This document shows, in pieces, positions 20,301-31,597 of a stretch of 64,000 nucleotides of DNA. Source of the DNA: Elgaria multicarinata webbii (lineage: Eukaryota; Chordata; Lepidosauria; Squamata; Anguidae); contig NC_086180.1 of assembly GCF_023053635.1 (NCBI RefSeq), positions 596,001-660,000 of the forward strand. The letters are read 5' to 3'. A model generated the notes under the pieces. The model made no database searches. It was not told where the DNA came from and saw only the letters and a list, made by a program, of their open reading frames with translations. The position numbers and the translations under genes are program-made. Every line of letters begins with the position of its first letter. The first letter of the stretch is position 1.

Positions 20301-23300
20301 TGCAGACCATGTTGCCCATCCATGCCTGGCTCTGAGGAAGGACCTTTTCCTCAGAGCGGGGCGTGTGGCAGGCTGGGCACCCTGGAGAGCCAAGCGATGT
20401 GCAGGCTGGCTGGGTGAACATGGACGCGGTCGGTGGACAATGCAGGGAGGGGGGTGGGTGAAGGGCAGCTGCTGCTGCTGCTGCTGCAGCAGAGAAACGG
20501 GAGCCCAGCCTGGGTCTTCCGCTCCCCAACCTTCCGCTCCAGGCACGGGTCTCGCCTCGCCTCACAAGAGAGCCAGCCATGACTGACTTGTGGCTGGCCG
20601 GGCCTTCCCCAGCAGCAGAGAGGCCTTCCTCCCAGCCTCCTCTTCCTGCACGGGGGACTGGCTCATGGCCCTCCAGATGTTTCGGCCTGAGGCCTGATGC
20701 TGTTGCTAGTGCAGCTCCATTTGAGGTGTCGCGTGCCGCCACCGGCCCGATGGTGTGGGATCACTTGCAGTTGCTGCGTCTTGATGAGGGGGACGGGGTG
20801 CAGCGCGACTGACTGTGTTGCCCCCTCGATCCTTATTAGCCCTTCCTGGCTAATAAGAACTAGCCAAGGAGGTAGAACTGGGGGGTGGGGGTGGTCCTGG
20901 GAGTGGCCAACGGGTCTTTGTGTGAAGGGGTGGATCCTGCTGGCCTTCAGGCGGCCGTAGTGCAGCCACTCGTGAAGGGAGGTTGTGGGCTCTCCCACCC
21001 TAGAGTCATCCAAGAGGCAGCTGGACAACCCTCTGTCAGGGATGCTTTAGGATGGATTCCTGCACTGAGCAGGGGGTTGGACTCGATGGCCTTGTGGGCC
21101 CCTTCCAACTCTGCTGTTCTATGATTCTATGAAACCCACGTTGGACGTGGCAACATTTGACAGGCACAGCAAAAAAACCTTTCTTAGGGAAGGGACCAAA
21201 GAGGGTCTTGGCAGACCCTCAGTTTGGGTTTTGAATTGGCCACGGGACTGAGTCAGCCTGGGTCGCCATGATGCATGACCTTTACTGAGAGAGGGGCAGG
21301 GGAAAGGGGGGCCTGTTCATTCAGCTCGATCTCTCATCGGCTTTTGACGCCGTCGATCACAGTATCCTCCGTGGAATGGCTATCGGAGGCCCTGTGTTAC
21401 AGGGGTTCTGGTCCTACCTGCGGGGCCAATTTCAGAGCGTAACATAGGGTGGCCGTTCCTCAGCCCCCTGGCAATTGAGCTACAGGGTTCCGTAAGGTAC
21501 CACTTTGTCTCCAATGTTGTTTAACATCTCCACGAAGCTGCTGGGAGCAGTCATGAGGAGCTAAATGCCATCAGTATGATGATGACACACAGCTCTGTCT
21601 CCCGGTGACATCTGAATCAGGTGAGGCTGTGCAAGTCCTGGACCGGTGCCTCATCTCAGTAATGGGCTGGATGAGGGCCAGTAAACGGAAGCTGGTTCCT
21701 AGCAAGCCCTGTGGGTGAGTCGTTCCACGCTCTGAGCTTGGTGGATTGGGCTCCATGGAAGTCCCCCCGCTGCAATCTCCTCTTCATTTCCGTGGGGCTT
21801 GCACAGGATGTACGGGCGGGTCCTGCCTCAGACACCGTGGCCCTGTTCAGAAGACACCTTAAACCACGGCGGATGAGGCCTTTTGCCTTATTGACCGTGG
21901 TTAGAGCGCCTTCTGAACAGGGCCTACAATCCCCTCGGGTCAGCCGTGGGGGAGCCTGTGGTTGGGGAGGCCCCAGAGCCAGCCCCCCTCCCTCCCCCCC
22001 CATAGACCCCTCCTCTGCTCCGCAGCTGTTTGCAGGTGATGTGCTGAAGCTCTTCTTCTTGGACTGCAAGCGCATGTCGGCAGAGATCTTTGGGCAGACG
22101 ATGCCGCTTGGCAAACACTGGCGTCTCGCCCTCCGAACAGGTATCCACCCCGGGCGAATGGACGCACGGGCCTGGGCCAAGGAGGAACCCGCCTCTCCCG
22201 TGGCCAGGAGGCGTTGTGCTTCCCCTAGCCCTCGGCTGGCTCAGGCAGGCCCAGCAGCTCCTCTTCCGTGCCGCCAGGACCTTCCCTGTTGCGTCCTTGG
22301 AGCCTGCAAGGAGCACACGGCCCTGAAGCTGGGCTGCATGTTGCTGGGGCTGCCCACAGCAATTCCCTGCGTGCTGCCCCCTGCGGGATCGGAGGGGGCA
22401 GCACCACACCTCTGAATGCCAGCGGGGTGGGGGTGGGGGTGGGGCAGACGTGGCCTCTCGTGGCTTCCCGTGGGGACCTCTGGGAAGAGGGCGCTGGGCG
22501 AGATGGGCCCCCTTTGCTCTGGCCCATCTTGAGGGCTCCTCTGGCGTTGCCCTTGCAGAGCTGCCCACCTCGCCCAGCGAGTACGCCTCTGCCGCTGCCC
22601 AGTCTGTCCTGGGCCAGGTGCTGCAGAGCCTCCAGCTGCTGCCCCAAGACGCCCAGGGCCCGGCCCTCAGCCAGGTCACCACTGCCTTCTTGGAAGCCTG
22701 GATGGACCACATCCTTGCCCAGAAAATCAAGTTCAGGTGAGCCATGGGCTGGGTGGGTGAGACGCGGGTTCTTTGGTCAAAGCAGGAGGGGGGGCTGTTG
22801 ATGTTGCCCCCCCCTGACAGGCAGCCCCCCCTCCTGTCCCATCCAGCCTCCAGGGCGCCCTTCAGCTCAAGCAGGACTTTGACTTGGTCAGGGAGCTGCT
22901 GCAGTCGGAGGACTCGGGGCTCTCTCCGGAGATCAAGCAGCTGGTGCTCTCGCTGCGGGTCTTCCAGCAGACGGACAACGCCATCGCCTGCCTCTTGCAA
23001 CAGCCCAGCAAGGCCTCCTTGCCCTCGCACACCTGGGGCGCCTTCCACAAGTGCTGTGAGTGCCAGGGATGAGCCGGCCGCCCCGGAGGGAGGGGCGAGC
23101 GGCGGAGGCTGGGCTGGGGTGGTCAGGGAGGCTCTGGAGGGGAGGGCGAGGAAGGCACGTGCCTCCCTCGCCCACAGCGGCCTGTGCAGCATGGCTAGTA
23201 TGCCACAGGGGTAGCGCGGGGCCTTCTGCAGGGGCACGGCAGAGGTGGCGGCCCAGGAGGGCTGAGGGAGGAGCCCTCTTGTTCAGAGGCAGCCAATCTC

Positions 23301-24639
23301 CAAGCACGCAGTGCTGGGAGCAGATGGAAGGGCAGTGCCTGCGTGTGGGCCAGGATGGCCCCGCCTCCAAGCTCCCCAGGCCACTCCCACCTAGACCATC
23401 ACATGTTCCAGGGTGTTAGGAGTGATGGACTGCACACAGTTGTTCGTAAGGGTTGCACAGATCATGTACAGGAAGCGCTTTGAATGTACTAAAAGTGCCG
23501 GTCGAAAAGAACGGGTTGACCTCTGCTTGGAACCCGGACCCTGCTCAGGCTGATCCACTCAGGCCACTCCCTGCCCTGACCCTGACGGTTGTAGCGTGGG
23601 AGGTCTCCTCTTCCATGGACCCCCTCGGACTGGCTGGCTCGGGAGATCAGGAGGGAGGAAGAGACCCGCCCTCTGCTGACTGTGTCCAAATGACTGCAGA
23701 ACCCAGCCCTGGGACTGGATTTCAGGGCCAAGACTCAGTCCTGAAACATGTGAGGAAGGAAAGGGTGCCTCTGAGCACACAAAGGGTGAACATCAGAAGA
23801 GCCCTGAGGCTGGATCAGACCGAGGGTCCATCTAGTCCAGCACTCTGTTCACACAGTGGCCGGCCAGGCATTGGCCAGGGACCCACAAGCGGGACATGGT
23901 GCAACAGCAACCCCCCTGCCCATGTTCCCCAGCAACTGGTGCACACAGGCTTCATGCCTTGGATACTGGAGGTAGCAGGTGCTTTCCTTACTGCTGGGCT
24001 GGGATTCGGGCAGTTGCGATTTGGGTGTAGCTCAGGGTCAGGGCTCAACCCCCATCACCTCCGGGCAGTGCTGGGGAAGGTGCCTGCCTAGAACACAAGG
24101 CAGCCTCTGCCTGTCAGTGTGGGGACAATGCCGAGCTAGACGGACCAGCAGAGCCTGGCTACGCAGTGGAGGGGGTGGCGCCCACACAGGCCGGAGCCCC
24201 GCCCCGCAGTTTCCAAACTGGTCCCGAGGGTCCTGCAGCCTGAGCCAGCCTCTCGCCAAGGGCTCCTGGCCCGGCCCAGGCTCTCCCCAGCTGGCTGGCC
24301 TTGCTTGTGTCGGTGCTGCCCACCCAGCTTGCTTTGATGAGCCCTACTTCTTCCTCCTCCTCCTCCTCCTCCGCAGGCTCCTACGATGGGATCCATGCAC
24401 AGGACGGCGGCCCAGGCAGCCTCAACAGCCTGGAGAGCCTGGAAGGGCTGCCTGCCCAGGCAAAGGCGGCTCTGGAGAGCCAGGCAGGCGACTTGCTGAG
24501 CCGCATGCAGGGGGGCGGCTGCAGCCCCGAGACCTACCTCAGCCCCACGCAGCAGGAGTGGCTGGCGCTGCGGCTGCACGGGGGCCGCCGCTGGAAAGTC
24601 CCTGCCCTGCCTTGCATGAACAGGAGCTCCGAGCCCTGA
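17367..24639 (+). CDS. CCDC142: Coiled-coil domain-containing protein 142
   Basis: Coding exons: 17,353-18,780 (first ATG 17,367), 18,892-18,978, 19,205-19,369, 19,453-19,610, 19,953-20,093, 22,026-22,140, 22,559-22,736, 22,847-23,055 and 24,377-24,639. All phases join, giving 909 residues against about 750 in human. Family words in order include VLRHWDQGFCHALGSSLAD, SQFLLVTQGDLP, GKHWRLAL, PTSPSEYA, FLEAWMDHILAQKIKFSLQG, ALQLKQDFDLVRELL, CLLQQPSKA and SLNSLESLE near the C-terminus. The large first exon is acidic at its start (SEEEEEDS) and rich in Leu, Ala and Arg helices. The intron after 19,610 has a GC donor (CCG before GCAAGT). The true start may lie in an upstream exon, because the frame is open into 17,353 and the 17,367 Kozak context is weak. 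Molecular function is not known. MOGS lies downstream on the same strand, as in human. Confidence 0.9.
19681..19697. repeat. Poly-C run in CCDC142 intron
   Basis: About seventeen consecutive C bases; length may be unreliable in the assembly. Confidence 0.8.
20135..20226. mobile_element. Palindromic MITE, family B (intronic)
   Basis: GCCCTCCAGATTTGATTGGG at the left pairs with CAACAACATCTGGAGAGCC at the right, with CAGTGCCCATTATCCC and a GGGGCTGATGG centre. It is a near-complete copy in the CCDC142 intron between 20,094 and 22,025. Confidence 0.65.
20978..21132 (+). repeat. CR1 3' end (intronic)
   Basis: GGGAGGTTGTGGGCTCTCCC through the 3' UTR to the tail TTCTATGATTCTATGA. Confidence 0.9.
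21290..21715 (+). repeat. L2-type LINE reverse transcriptase fragment (intronic)
   Basis: CAGCTCGATCTCTCATCGGC encodes the L2 block of the LDLS-AFD type, with HSILR and the FWSYLRGQFQ region following. Frames are degraded. The same family as the minus-strand copy at 26,255-27,684. Confidence 0.65.
21839..21924. mobile_element. MITE, family C (86 bp, intronic)
   Basis: GGCCCTGTTCAGAAGACACC at the left is the inverse of GCGCCTTCTGAACAGGGCC at the right. Larger relatives with GTTCAGA-type ends occur at 33,528, 51,416 and 63,108. Confidence 0.7.
23056..24376. other. CCDC142 last intron with LINE tail and SINE
   Basis: A minus-strand CR1/L3-like tail occupies about 23,786-23,975 (GAGGCTGGATCAGACCGAGG, CCATGTTCCCCAGCAACTGG). 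A plus-strand tRNA-type SINE lies at about 24,000-24,135. The rest is unassigned. Confidence 0.55.
24350..24373. repeat. (TCC)n tract at the last CCDC142 acceptor
   Basis: A TCC run forms the polypyrimidine tract directly before the CCGCAG acceptor of the last exon. Confidence 0.8.
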
Positions 24640-24992
24640 GTGGGCTGCCCCTCCGCCCACGGACCGACCGTGTGGCCTCGCCTCTGCCAGTGGAGCTTTG
24701 GAGCACCCCCACTCCCAGCCTGCACTAGGGCTTCCCTTTCCGCCCCCTTCTCGGAGCCTCTGCCGGTATGTGCCTCGTGCCCTCTGGGCCCTGCAGCTGT
24801 GGCTCGGCTGCTCCCAAGCCTGGCTCCATGATGAAAGCTGCCCGAGGGGAGGGGCCACGCTTCAAAGCTGCCTGTCGCACTGGGATCCTTCCAACCGACC
24901 GACCGAGGACTCCCACCCCGGAGCTGCATGGCCACTTTCCCCCGGTGCTAAAGGAGAGGCGTTGCTCTGTCTTGTCTGTGCCTCTTTGCCAG

Positions 24993-25049
24993 GTCCTCCA
25001 GGAGATGACGTTCCATATGGAGCAGCGAATCCTTCAGGAGCAGCAATAA
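24993..25049 (+). other. Exon-like segment in the CCDC142 3' UTR
   Basis: The acceptor CCTCTTTGCCAG is followed by 18 codons, VLQEMTFHMEQRILQEQQ, and a TAA at 25,047. It looks like an amphipathic coding end but lies downstream of the conserved CCDC142 stop. It may be an alternative last exon or chance. Confidence 0.25.
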
Positions 25050-25130
25050 GTCCACTGGGAGGAAGGCTAAGGGAGGGAGTTGTTGCTGGATGAATCACAT
25101 GTCAGCTTGTTGCGTAGCAATGGCTGAAGA

Positions 25131-25136
25131 AATAAA
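25131..25136 (+). terminator. CCDC142 polyadenylation signal
   Basis: AATAAA 492 bases after the CCDC142 stop codon, the first such signal downstream. Confidence 0.7.
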
Positions 25137-25724
25137 ACCTACTGCGATGCTCTGGGGCAGATATGTTGTGGTCAACGCATGGTGCAGTTCATGCGCACAG
25201 AAACACCCACCCCCACCCACCGGGGGTGGGGGTTCAGGGTTAGCTGAGCACTAAAAACAACAAAACTCTCCTAACATTGCAGCCAGCAACCCTTTGTTTT
25301 GGTTTAGGGATAAGTTAGTAAAATCTGTTCTTTGTTGCCTTTAAGGCCACAATTCAGTATCTCCCATAAAACAAGGCCTGTGTCTGTACCCCTGCAGAAC
25401 CTGAGGGTGCTTCACAAGCCAAGGAGAGACATTTGGAAGCAGTGAACTGGCTGTGAAGCTAAAAGTGGCCCAGAAACTAGTTCTCTGGCTTTATTTAATT
25501 TACATACTACTTACAATTTTTTTTAAAAAAATCTCTTAAGCATTTTACAAAACAGAGTGAAATACATGATTAATAAATGCAAAAGCATTTCTATGAACAA
25601 AAACATTAAAACCAAGTACCCATAATGTCATCTTCTCTTTGCTCTACATTATTATAGCAAATCTCTGTGCCTGAACTGATGCTTTCAGGAAGGGGATCTG
25701 GGGAGCGGAGGCAAATAGTGTTGA
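25137..25724. other. Intergenic, nothing recognised
   Basis: AT content rises after 25,250. No gene or clear repeat was identified. Confidence 0.45.
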
Positions 25725-26212
25725 CAAAAGATTAAGTTCTCAAATTTATTGGTAAATTGAAAGCAAATAAATCACCAGGCCCAGATGGTATCCATCCTCA
25801 GAGTTCTCAAAGACCTCAAATATGAAATTGCTGATCTAACCAAAATATGCAACGTGTCCCTAAGCTCAGCCTTTGCACCAGAGAACTGGAAGATGGCCAA
25901 CGTAACACCAATTTTTAAAAAGGGATCCGGGGGGATCTGGGAAATTACAGGCCAGTTAGCTTAGCATCTGTTCCGGTTAAATTGGTTGAAAGCAGTATTA
26001 AAGATAAAATTAATAAGCATGTAGAAAAACAAGCCCTGCTAAAAAAAAGAATCAACACAGGTTCCACAAAGGTAATTGCTCTCTCACTTTGAGAATGTCA
26101 GTAAATCTGTAGATGGGAGATGTGGATGTTGTTTACTTGGACTTACAAAAGGCTTTTGACCTTGCCAGACACCTCAACAAACTTAGCAATCATGGAATAA
26201 GGGAAGAGGCCC

Positions 26213-26213
<1 letters not shown>
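25725..26213 (+). repeat. Old CR1/L3-like LINE, left part
   Basis: Degraded reverse transcriptase codons resembling KSPGPDGIHPRVLKDLK, APENWKMANVTPIFKKGS and DVVYLDLQKAFD. The element resumes at about 27,690, so it was split by the L2 insertion. Confidence 0.7.

Positions 26214-26254
<41 letters not shown>
26214..26254. repeat. (TAA)n microsatellite
   Basis: Thirteen or so AAT units at the 3' end of the inserted minus-strand L2 element; probably its tail. Confidence 0.85.
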
Positions 26255-27684
26255 TTTATTTGTTACCTGCCTCTCCCTCTGGATCGAGGTGGGGTACAAC
26301 ACGAATGCAAACTTCATATAACTAATTAAAACATTTAAAATTAATACATTATTAAAAGCAGCACATTATTAAAAGGCAAATTTAAAATTCAACTGAGTAG
26401 GCCTGCTGGAAGAGATCAGTCTTTATGGCTTTCCTAAATTCCGGAAGATTGTTAAGTTGAGGAATCTCTCCCGGCAAGCCATTCCACAAACTGGGAGCGG
26501 CAGAAGCAAAGGTCCTCTGGGTAATAGTTGTCAGCCTTGTTTTTGTTGGCTGGAGTAAATTCTTCCCAGAGGACCTGCGTGTGCGAGGCGGATTGTATGG
26601 GAGAAGGCGACCCCGCAGGGAGCCTGGACCCAAACCCTGTAGGGCTTTAAAGGTGATAACCAACACTTTATACTTCTCCCGGAAACTAATTGGCAGCCAG
26701 TGAAGAGATTTTAAAACTGGTGTAATGTGGTCACCCCTAGGTGACCAGCCTGGCTGCCATATTTTGAACTAGTTGAAGTTTCTGGACTAAGCACAAAGGT
26801 AGCCCCATGTAGAGCGCATCGCAGAAGTCGAGCCTTGAAGTTACCAGCACATGCACCACCGTCTTTAGGTCTTCCGACTCTAGGAAGGGGCGTAGCTGGC
26901 GTATCAGCCGAAGCTGATAGTAGGCAGTACTGGCCGTCGCATCTATCTGGGCTGTCATTTGGAGCAAAGGACCCAGAGACACCCCAAAGCTGAGAACACA
27001 GTCTTTCAGGTGGAGTGTAACCCCATCCAGAACTAGTTGATACAACTCCAAACCCAGGTTATGGCCTTTGACAGCAAGCACCTCCATCTTGTCTGGATTC
27101 AGCTTCAGTTTGTTGACACACTATCCTTAGCTGACACTGTTGTTGAAGACATAGAGAAATATATTTGGGTGTCATCAGCATGCTGATAGCATCCCACCCC
27201 ATGCCTCCGGATGATCTCTCCCAGCGGTTTCATGTAAATATTAAATAGCATTGGGGAAAAGATGGCACCTTTTGGTACACCACAGGGCAGTACCTTCTTT
27301 GGGGAGCAGCTATCCCCAAGCATCACCATCTGGAACCTGCCCGAGAGGTAGGACCGGAACCACTGAAGCACAGCGCCCCCAATTCCCAGTGCCCTCAGGC
27401 AATCCAGAAGGATACCATGGACGATGGTATTGAAAGGCGCTGAGAGGTCCAGAAGTACCAGCAGGGACACACTCCCCCTGTCAATACTAAGGCGTAGTTC
27501 AACCGCTAAGGCAACCATAGCGGTCTCAACTCCATATCCTACTCTGAAGCCGGGTCTAGAAAATCTGCATCATGCAAGACTGCTTGGAGTTGGAAGGGAA
27601 CTGCCCTCTCGATCACTTTGCCCAGAAGATTTGATACTGGTCTGTAATTATTAACCAGTAACTGGTTAAAGACAGAAAGCAGAG
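26255..27684 (-). mobile_element. L2-type LINE, 5'-truncated, inserted in an older LINE
   Basis: On the minus strand, reverse transcriptase blocks appear in order: LLVLLDLSAPFNTIVHGILL, WFRSYLSGRFQ, LPCGVPKGAIFSPMLFNIY, CYQHADDTQIYFS (the catalytic box reads ADD), MEVLAVKGHNLG, then the C-terminal TQRTFASAAPSLWNGLPGEI. Several frame changes break the ORF. A 3' UTR of about 120 bases leads to the (TAA)n tail at the left. Confidence 0.8.
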
Positions 27685-27955
27685 AGGATTAAATGGTCAA
27701 TTCTCCCAGTGGAGGGAAGTAAATTGTGGAGTCTAGTGCTTTCCCACATTCATAAATGATCTGAAAGTAGGAGTGAAAAATGAAGTGGCCAAGTTTACCT
27801 ATGGCAGCAAATTATTTAGGGTGTTTAAAGAGATTCTGAAGAGCTCCAAAATGATCTCTCCAAACTTGGAGAATGGTCATCCAAATGGCAAATGTGGTCC
27901 AATGTAAACAAGGGAAAAGTGATGCACATTCGGACAAAAATCATTTCAAGGTAGG
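27685..27955 (+). repeat. Old CR1/L3-like LINE, right part
   Basis: TCCCAGTGGAGGGAAGTAAA, CACATTCATAAATGATCTGA and GCACATTCGGACAAAAATC continue the same reverse transcriptase region that stops at 26,213. Confidence 0.65.
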
Positions 27956-28224
27956 GCTGGGAAAGAATTCTGCCTGCAACCCTGGAGAGCCGCTGCTGCC
28001 AGTCAGTGCTAACAATACTAGCCACTGAGGTAGAGAACTGTGGGAACAGCTGCATGGGCCTGATAGCCACGTCTTGAGAAACAGAAACTCTGAAGAACGT
28101 GATGCTGAGAAGAAGCGAAAGGGAGAAAAGAGACAGTCCGCCTTTGAAACATGCATGATACACCCACATACAGCTGCCTTTCGCCCTTTACCCACAACCA
28201 GAAAGGAAAGTGTTAAAAGTAATT

Positions 28225-28535
28225 TCCAGCTGCATTAAGTTGGTTGCAGGAAAAGCAACAAATAGCTTTGTGCCACCTTAAAAATTACCAAATTAATCAT
28301 GGCACAATCTGCTTCATCAAGTGCATGAAATGCCATCCTAAGTTTGCAAATCTATACACACTGGTGTGGAATGTACTCCTTGAATTTCATTCCCCTCCGA
28401 TCACACTGCTGACATGTTTCTCCTCCTGCACCAATGTGTACTGGGATGATATCCCATGCATTTGATAAAGCGGGCTCTGGTCCATGAAAGCTCCTGGCCA
28501 CAATACATTTGCTAGTGTTTTAAGCGCCCACGAAA
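28225..28535. repeat. Inverted pair of an unassigned interspersed repeat
   Basis: ACAAATAGCTTTGTGCCACC ... TTCATCAAGTGCATGAAATG (28,258-28,332) is the reverse of the motif in GATAAAGCGGGCTCTGGTCC ... ACATTTGCTAGTGTTTTAAG (28,460-28,524). This tail is common in reptile genomes; a link to Penelope-like elements is possible but not shown. Confidence 0.45.
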
Positions 28536-28949
28536 CACGTTCTAATTCCTGGAAACTTGCCGAAACACTGGAATTTCAAATTGTTCATCTGCTGTCAAGA
28601 TGAGTTAAATTCAATTTAAGCACCAAGAACACAAGACACCTGATGCTGGGTCAGACCAAAGCCTCCTGAATCTTATTTGGGCCCCCTGGTGCCTCCAGAA
28701 AACCCCCCAGGCAGGATGTGAGCACAACTGCCCCCTCCTCCCGCCGTTGCTCAGGGGTGCACTTACTTTGAGCAGGGGATTTCAGCCAGGTTTTTTTTAA
28801 AAGCAAATTTTCCAACTGCACAAATGCCCTATCACACACGCACACACACACCGCTCCAGCCAAACAATTATTTCTCTTCCAGGACTGGACAGATGATCAC
28901 CAACACTAGTAGTACATTAAACTTAAAGACAGACTGACAGGCCCACATG

Positions 28950-29275
28950 GATACCCAGGAAAGACGTCAGACCAAGACAACGACACCACTTGAAACCACT
29001 GCAACGGATCACCAGTGAACTCCAACCCATCATCAGTACAGACAAATCTCTCTCACAAGCCCTGGGAGGCAGAACAGTCCTGGCCTCCAGACAGCCTCCC
29101 AACCTGAAGCGGATGCTAACCAGCAACAGTACACAGGACAGAGACACAGACAGAGGGACCAGACCATGCAATAGACCCAAGCACCAACTCTGCTCCCACA
29201 TCCAGTCAGGCATCCCTGTCACAGGACCCACCAACATCAGTCACACCATCAAGGGCTCTTTCACCTGCATCCTTA
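28950..29275 (+). mobile_element. Penelope-like element fragment
   Basis: The frame 28,990-29,319 reads LASRQPPNLKRMLTSNSTQD, GTRPCNRPKHQLCSHIQSG and HTIKGSFTC. This is the linker between the reverse transcriptase and GIY-YIG nuclease of Penelope retroelements, where a pattern RRPPNL, then spaced Cys residues and FTC is conserved. The GIY-YIG part itself is not present. Confidence 0.6.
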
Positions 29276-29500
29276 TAGAATTTGTGTTACCTACCATCCC
29301 TGGCTTTTTCTATTGTTAACTTCTTAATAAACACATACACATGGCCTATTTCTTCACCACTTTTTTCAACTGCGTATTATCAGATTTCCAACTGCACATG
29401 TTGTGTCCAACTGTGCACTAAAAACAATACCCCTGGTTTCAGCAAGGCTGAAGTCGCCCATTAGTTCCCGCATCCTTATCTGGATGAAAGCTGGAAACCC
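29276..29500. other. Intergenic, nothing further recognised
   Basis: AT-rich sequence between the Penelope fragment and the CpG island. Confidence 0.4.
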
Positions 29501-30003
29501 AGCTCCGTCCAGGAACCCAACTTCGTTCGCCCCCGCCGCCGGCACACTGGAATGGGGCTTGGCCTACCCACAGCCTCGCTCCCTGGCCGGGGGTGGGGGG
29601 GGCTGGCTGCGTCCTTTAGTCGGCTCTTACTTCTAGGCTAAGGAGCCCCCAAAGGCTTTGCGGCCTCCCCTCGTGGGCAAGGCCCGGCCAGCTCGGTCGC
29701 CTTTCCCAAGCTTCTTGCAGCCCGGCCGCGCCGCCCCGCACTCGGCCGCCCGCCAGCCCATCGGCCCCTTGCGAGGGCGCCGCCTCGCTTGGGTCCCACG
29801 CAGAGGAGGGCTGGGTCGAAGAGCGCCGCGCCCGCGCCGCCTGCGCCTTCCCTGCCGCTCCCCGTCCGTCCGTCCGTCCGTCCGCGTCTGGGGCGGAGCG
29901 AGCGCGTCTCCTCCCGCCTCGCCCCTCCTGCCAGCCAGCCAGCCAGCCAGCCCGGCCGCCGCCGCTGCCGCCTCCTGTGAGCTCACTTCCTCCGCAGGGC
30001 CAC

Positions 30004-30034
<31 letters not shown>

Positions 30035-30900
30035 GAGGCGGAGCAGGCAAAGCAGCGCCACGCCACGCCACGCCACGCGCCCGCTCTGCTCGGCTGGCCT
30101 GACTTAGGCGCGCCTCGACGGGCAGGGGCAGAGTCTGGGCAGGCGGCGCGCACTCGCTCGGCCTCATGTCCGCCTCGGCCATCCCGGCTAGCTCGGGCGA
30201 GCCGCTGCGGGGCGACCGCGCCCCCTTCCCGCTGGCAAGTAACTCCCGGCCCCCCACCCCGCTCAGCTCGGCTCCCCTCCACGCAGGGGGCCCGGGGCGC
30301 CACGTGCTTCGCCGGGGGGGGGCGCCACGGCCGCGGGCGCCTCTCCCAGCCAGCGCAGCGGGCCCGGGGCCAAAGCACGACGCGGCTCTTCCGCGCGCGG
30401 GGCCCGCTCCACCCCAACCCCCCACGCAGCCCCACCGCTGCGCTCCGAGCCCTGGCGGGAGCCCGCTCGCTCTCCCGCCCGGCCTTGCCCCGAGGCTGTT
30501 CGGGCCGGGTGGCGAGAGGGGGCCGGGCCCGCGACGGGGCGGCCCTTGCGCCTCGCGGAAGGCAACAACAAGCAGCGCTGCTGCGCCGCCGCCCTGACCC
30601 GACCGGACAAGACAGACGGCGCCAACCGGCCCCAGGACGCCTGGCCTGCCCCCGGAGCTGCTGCTGCTCCCCTCGCGGGTGGCAGGCGCGGTCTCCAGGG
30701 CGGGCGGCGGGCCGCCCCGCGCAGTGGCGCAGTCCTTGCTCCAGGCCAGAGGCGGGCTCTCCCCTGTGCGTTGCCCTCTGGGCACCCCTGGAGACGGGGG
30801 TGGGGCAGTGCGCTGGCTGGCTGGCTGGCTGGCTTTGGGGCCGCCTGGGCCGCCCTGGCAGTGAAACCTCCCTTTAAGGGGCGAAGCAGGCAAGGGCTGG
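29500..30900. promoter_or_regulatory. CpG island, probable promoter of the PDCD4-like gene
   Basis: Very CpG-dense. It contains simple repeats: (CGTC)n at 29,864-29,883, (CCAG)n at 29,931-29,952, (AGC)n at 30,007-30,034 and three GCCAC units at 30,058-30,077. A possible first exon with ATG at 30,166 lies inside. Long open frames on both strands here reflect GC bias. Confidence 0.65.
30166..30238 (+). CDS. Candidate first coding exon of the PDCD4-like gene
   Basis: The ATG at 30,166 opens 24 codons beginning MSASAIPASSGEPLRGDRAP and a phase-1 donor (GGCAA before GTAACT). It joins in frame only to an internal acceptor at 31,607 (GGCGGCAG), giving S-PADYEDEEL. It does not fit the stronger acceptor at 31,597. 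The Kozak context is weak. An alternative is a non-coding leader with translation starting at a later ATG. Confidence 0.3.
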
Positions 30901-31597
30901 ACCAGCTCAGGTAACAGTGGGGCCAGTGGAGCGCCCGAGCACGTGTGCTCCGCGGTGTAGCAGATGCAGGGCCAATGGGGCGCTCTCCATTGAGCCTGCA
31001 TGCTGGTGCCAGCTGTGCTCCCCTCCCCTGTGCCCTCTGCGCTTACCTGCAATCTGGGGCGGGAGGGGGGGGGCGATGGGTTTTCCTAGTAACAATACCT
31101 TGTTGTGAGCTGCCCCTGTTTGGAGGTGGCCGGCCCTTGCAGGGGCAGTTACTAAGCCCCACCAGCTGTACAAAAGACATCTATAAGGCACACGTGGAAC
31201 ACTGCAGCTGCCTGCAGTTTTGGACTCTCCTTGGGGGCGTGGCTGCAGGGACTGGCCTGTTGGCACTTCAGAATGTGCCGCTGCAGGTCGATAAGAGATG
31301 GTTCCAAGGCCAGTGTTGAAAGCTCCCTGGAGTCCCGCCAGCCAGGTGGGCCTTCCTGGGGACAGCATTCCCACAAACAGAATGTCATGTCAGAAAAGCC
31401 GCCCTCCTTCCAGCTGCCAGTTCCTAGCTTCAGACAGCGGATGCAGGATTCATTCCTTTGAAATGATTTTGAGGCCGACTTTAAGCGACAGCTCCCTCAC
31501 ACCCATGTTCCCCGGCAACTGGTGTATGTCGGTACCTCGGAGGGAGCACCCAGCCCTTGTAGCCGCTGATCGAGCTTCTCCCCCACGGCACACACAG
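30901..31597. other. Intron 1 region of the PDCD4-like gene
   Basis: A CR1/L3-like tail scrap (CCCATGTTCCCCGGCAACTGG) lies near 31,500. Nothing else recognised. Confidence 0.4.

Noticed and set aside
26214-26254. CRISPR-like regular repeat
   Set aside because: Simple TAA microsatellite in a vertebrate genome at the end of a LINE; no spacers.
29616-31052. 478-residue minus-strand open frame over the CpG island before the PDCD4-like gene
   Set aside because: Composition is Ala/Gly/Pro/Arg-rich, it crosses simple repeats, and several frames are open at once; this is GC bias.
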